Of a stretch of 5,294 nucleotides of DNA, positions 5,040 through 5,294 are shown piece by piece. Positions within the stretch are counted from its first letter, which is position 1; every line of letters begins with the position of its first letter. The stretch is taken from NCBI GenBank assembly GCA_036395835.1, contig DASWCW010000207.1, positions 1 through 5,294 on the forward strand, read 5' to 3'. The notes under the pieces are model-generated. The model worked only from the letters and a program-made list of their open reading frames with translations, was not told where the DNA came from and ran no database searches. The position numbers were made by a program, and so were the translations under genes. Source of the stretch: AP-16 sp036395835. Lineage in GTDB: Bacteria > Pseudomonadota > Alphaproteobacteria > Rhizobiales > Xanthobacteraceae.

Positions 5040-5294
5040 ATGAATAGAGCGGTTAGGAAGCTTCCGCTCATGCTCGGCGTCGTGGGAGCGATAGCGTTCG
5101 CCGCGGCGCCCTCTTGGGCAGTTGAGAAAGGACCGAAAGGGGGTGCCGACACTCAAGCCGGGGCTAGCACCAAAATGTCCGGCGGCACGAGCGGCAAGAT
5201 GTCGGGACATGGGGCCTCGAGCGAGGGCATGAAGGGCGGCCAGATGTCCGGCCAGAAGATGTCCGGCCAGAAGCTTTCGAAGGGCTCGCAGCTT
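5040..5294 (+). CDS. Exported Gly/Ser/Lys/Met/Gln-rich protein (N-terminal part)
   Basis: The first 85 codons of a secreted protein that continues past the window. Residues 1-27 form a clear signal peptide: basic MNRAVRKL, hydrophobic LMLGVVGAIAFAAA, and APSWA before V28. The mature part is low complexity with repeated KMSG and GQKMSGQK units. ATGTCCGGCCAGAAG is repeated perfectly in tandem at 5244-5273. It has no cysteine, and only M, K, G, S, Q, T, A, H and a few other residues. The ATG at 5040 has a perfect AGGAGG (5027-5032) with seven bases of spacing, the strongest start in the window. The composition recalls Bradyrhizobium exported proteins whose low-complexity N-terminal region precedes a C-terminal DUF1236 domain. 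That domain would lie outside the window, so this is only a suggestion. The candidate EcfG promoter hints at induction under stress. Function is unknown. Confidence 0.8.
   Translation, partial: MNRAVRKLPLMLGVVGAIAFAAAPSWAVEKGPKGGADTQAGASTKMSGGTSGKMSGHGASSEGMKGGQMSGQKMSGQKLSKGSQL

Noticed and set aside
4905..5210. 101-aa minus-strand frame
   Set aside because: Antisense to the exported protein at 5040, which has a perfect ribosome site and signal peptide; this frame has neither.

Overview
The window reads as ordinary chromosomal DNA from a GC-rich alphaproteobacterium. A Bradyrhizobium/Rhodopseudomonas-type member of the Hyphomicrobiales is the best guess. The guess rests on high GC, a LivK-type periplasmic binding protein, an SLT lytic transglycosylase of the style common in that order, short orphan genes of a kind I associate with it, and a candidate GGAAC-N16-(C/A)GTT stress promoter. 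No phage, transposase, tRNA, rRNA or CRISPR signal is visible.

Layout from left to right. (1) 1-623, minus: the N-terminal half of an exported branched-chain amino-acid-type ABC substrate-binding protein, cut by the window edge. It has a good RBS and a plausible sigma70 promoter. (2) 837-1058, plus: a 73-aa uncharacterised protein. (3) 1098-1496, minus: a compact 132-aa dihydrofolate-reductase-like protein. (4) 1497-1819: a non-coding divergent region holding a 10-bp palindrome. (5) 1820-2023, plus: a 67-aa Cys3-His zinc-ribbon-like protein. (6) 2089-3516, minus: a secreted lytic transglycosylase with an Ala/Pro/His-rich tail built from four 33-34-aa repeats. (7) 3685-4698, minus: an ACMSD-type amidohydrolase/decarboxylase with a complete metal and catalytic residue set. 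(8) 4699-5039: a non-coding divergent region with a 16-bp palindromic operator candidate and a candidate ECF (EcfG-type) promoter. (9) 5040-5294, plus: the start of an exported Gly/Ser/Lys/Met/Gln-rich protein that runs off the window.

The genes look like independent transcription units, not a pathway. Orientation alternates, gaps are 39-341 bases, and there are no overlapping starts and stops. Three products (binding protein, transglycosylase, Gly/Ser/Lys/Met protein) carry export signals. I do not see a clear new multi-gene system. The points most worth following are the tandem-repeat tail of the transglycosylase, the short DHFR variant, and the regulatory region in front of the low-complexity secreted protein.
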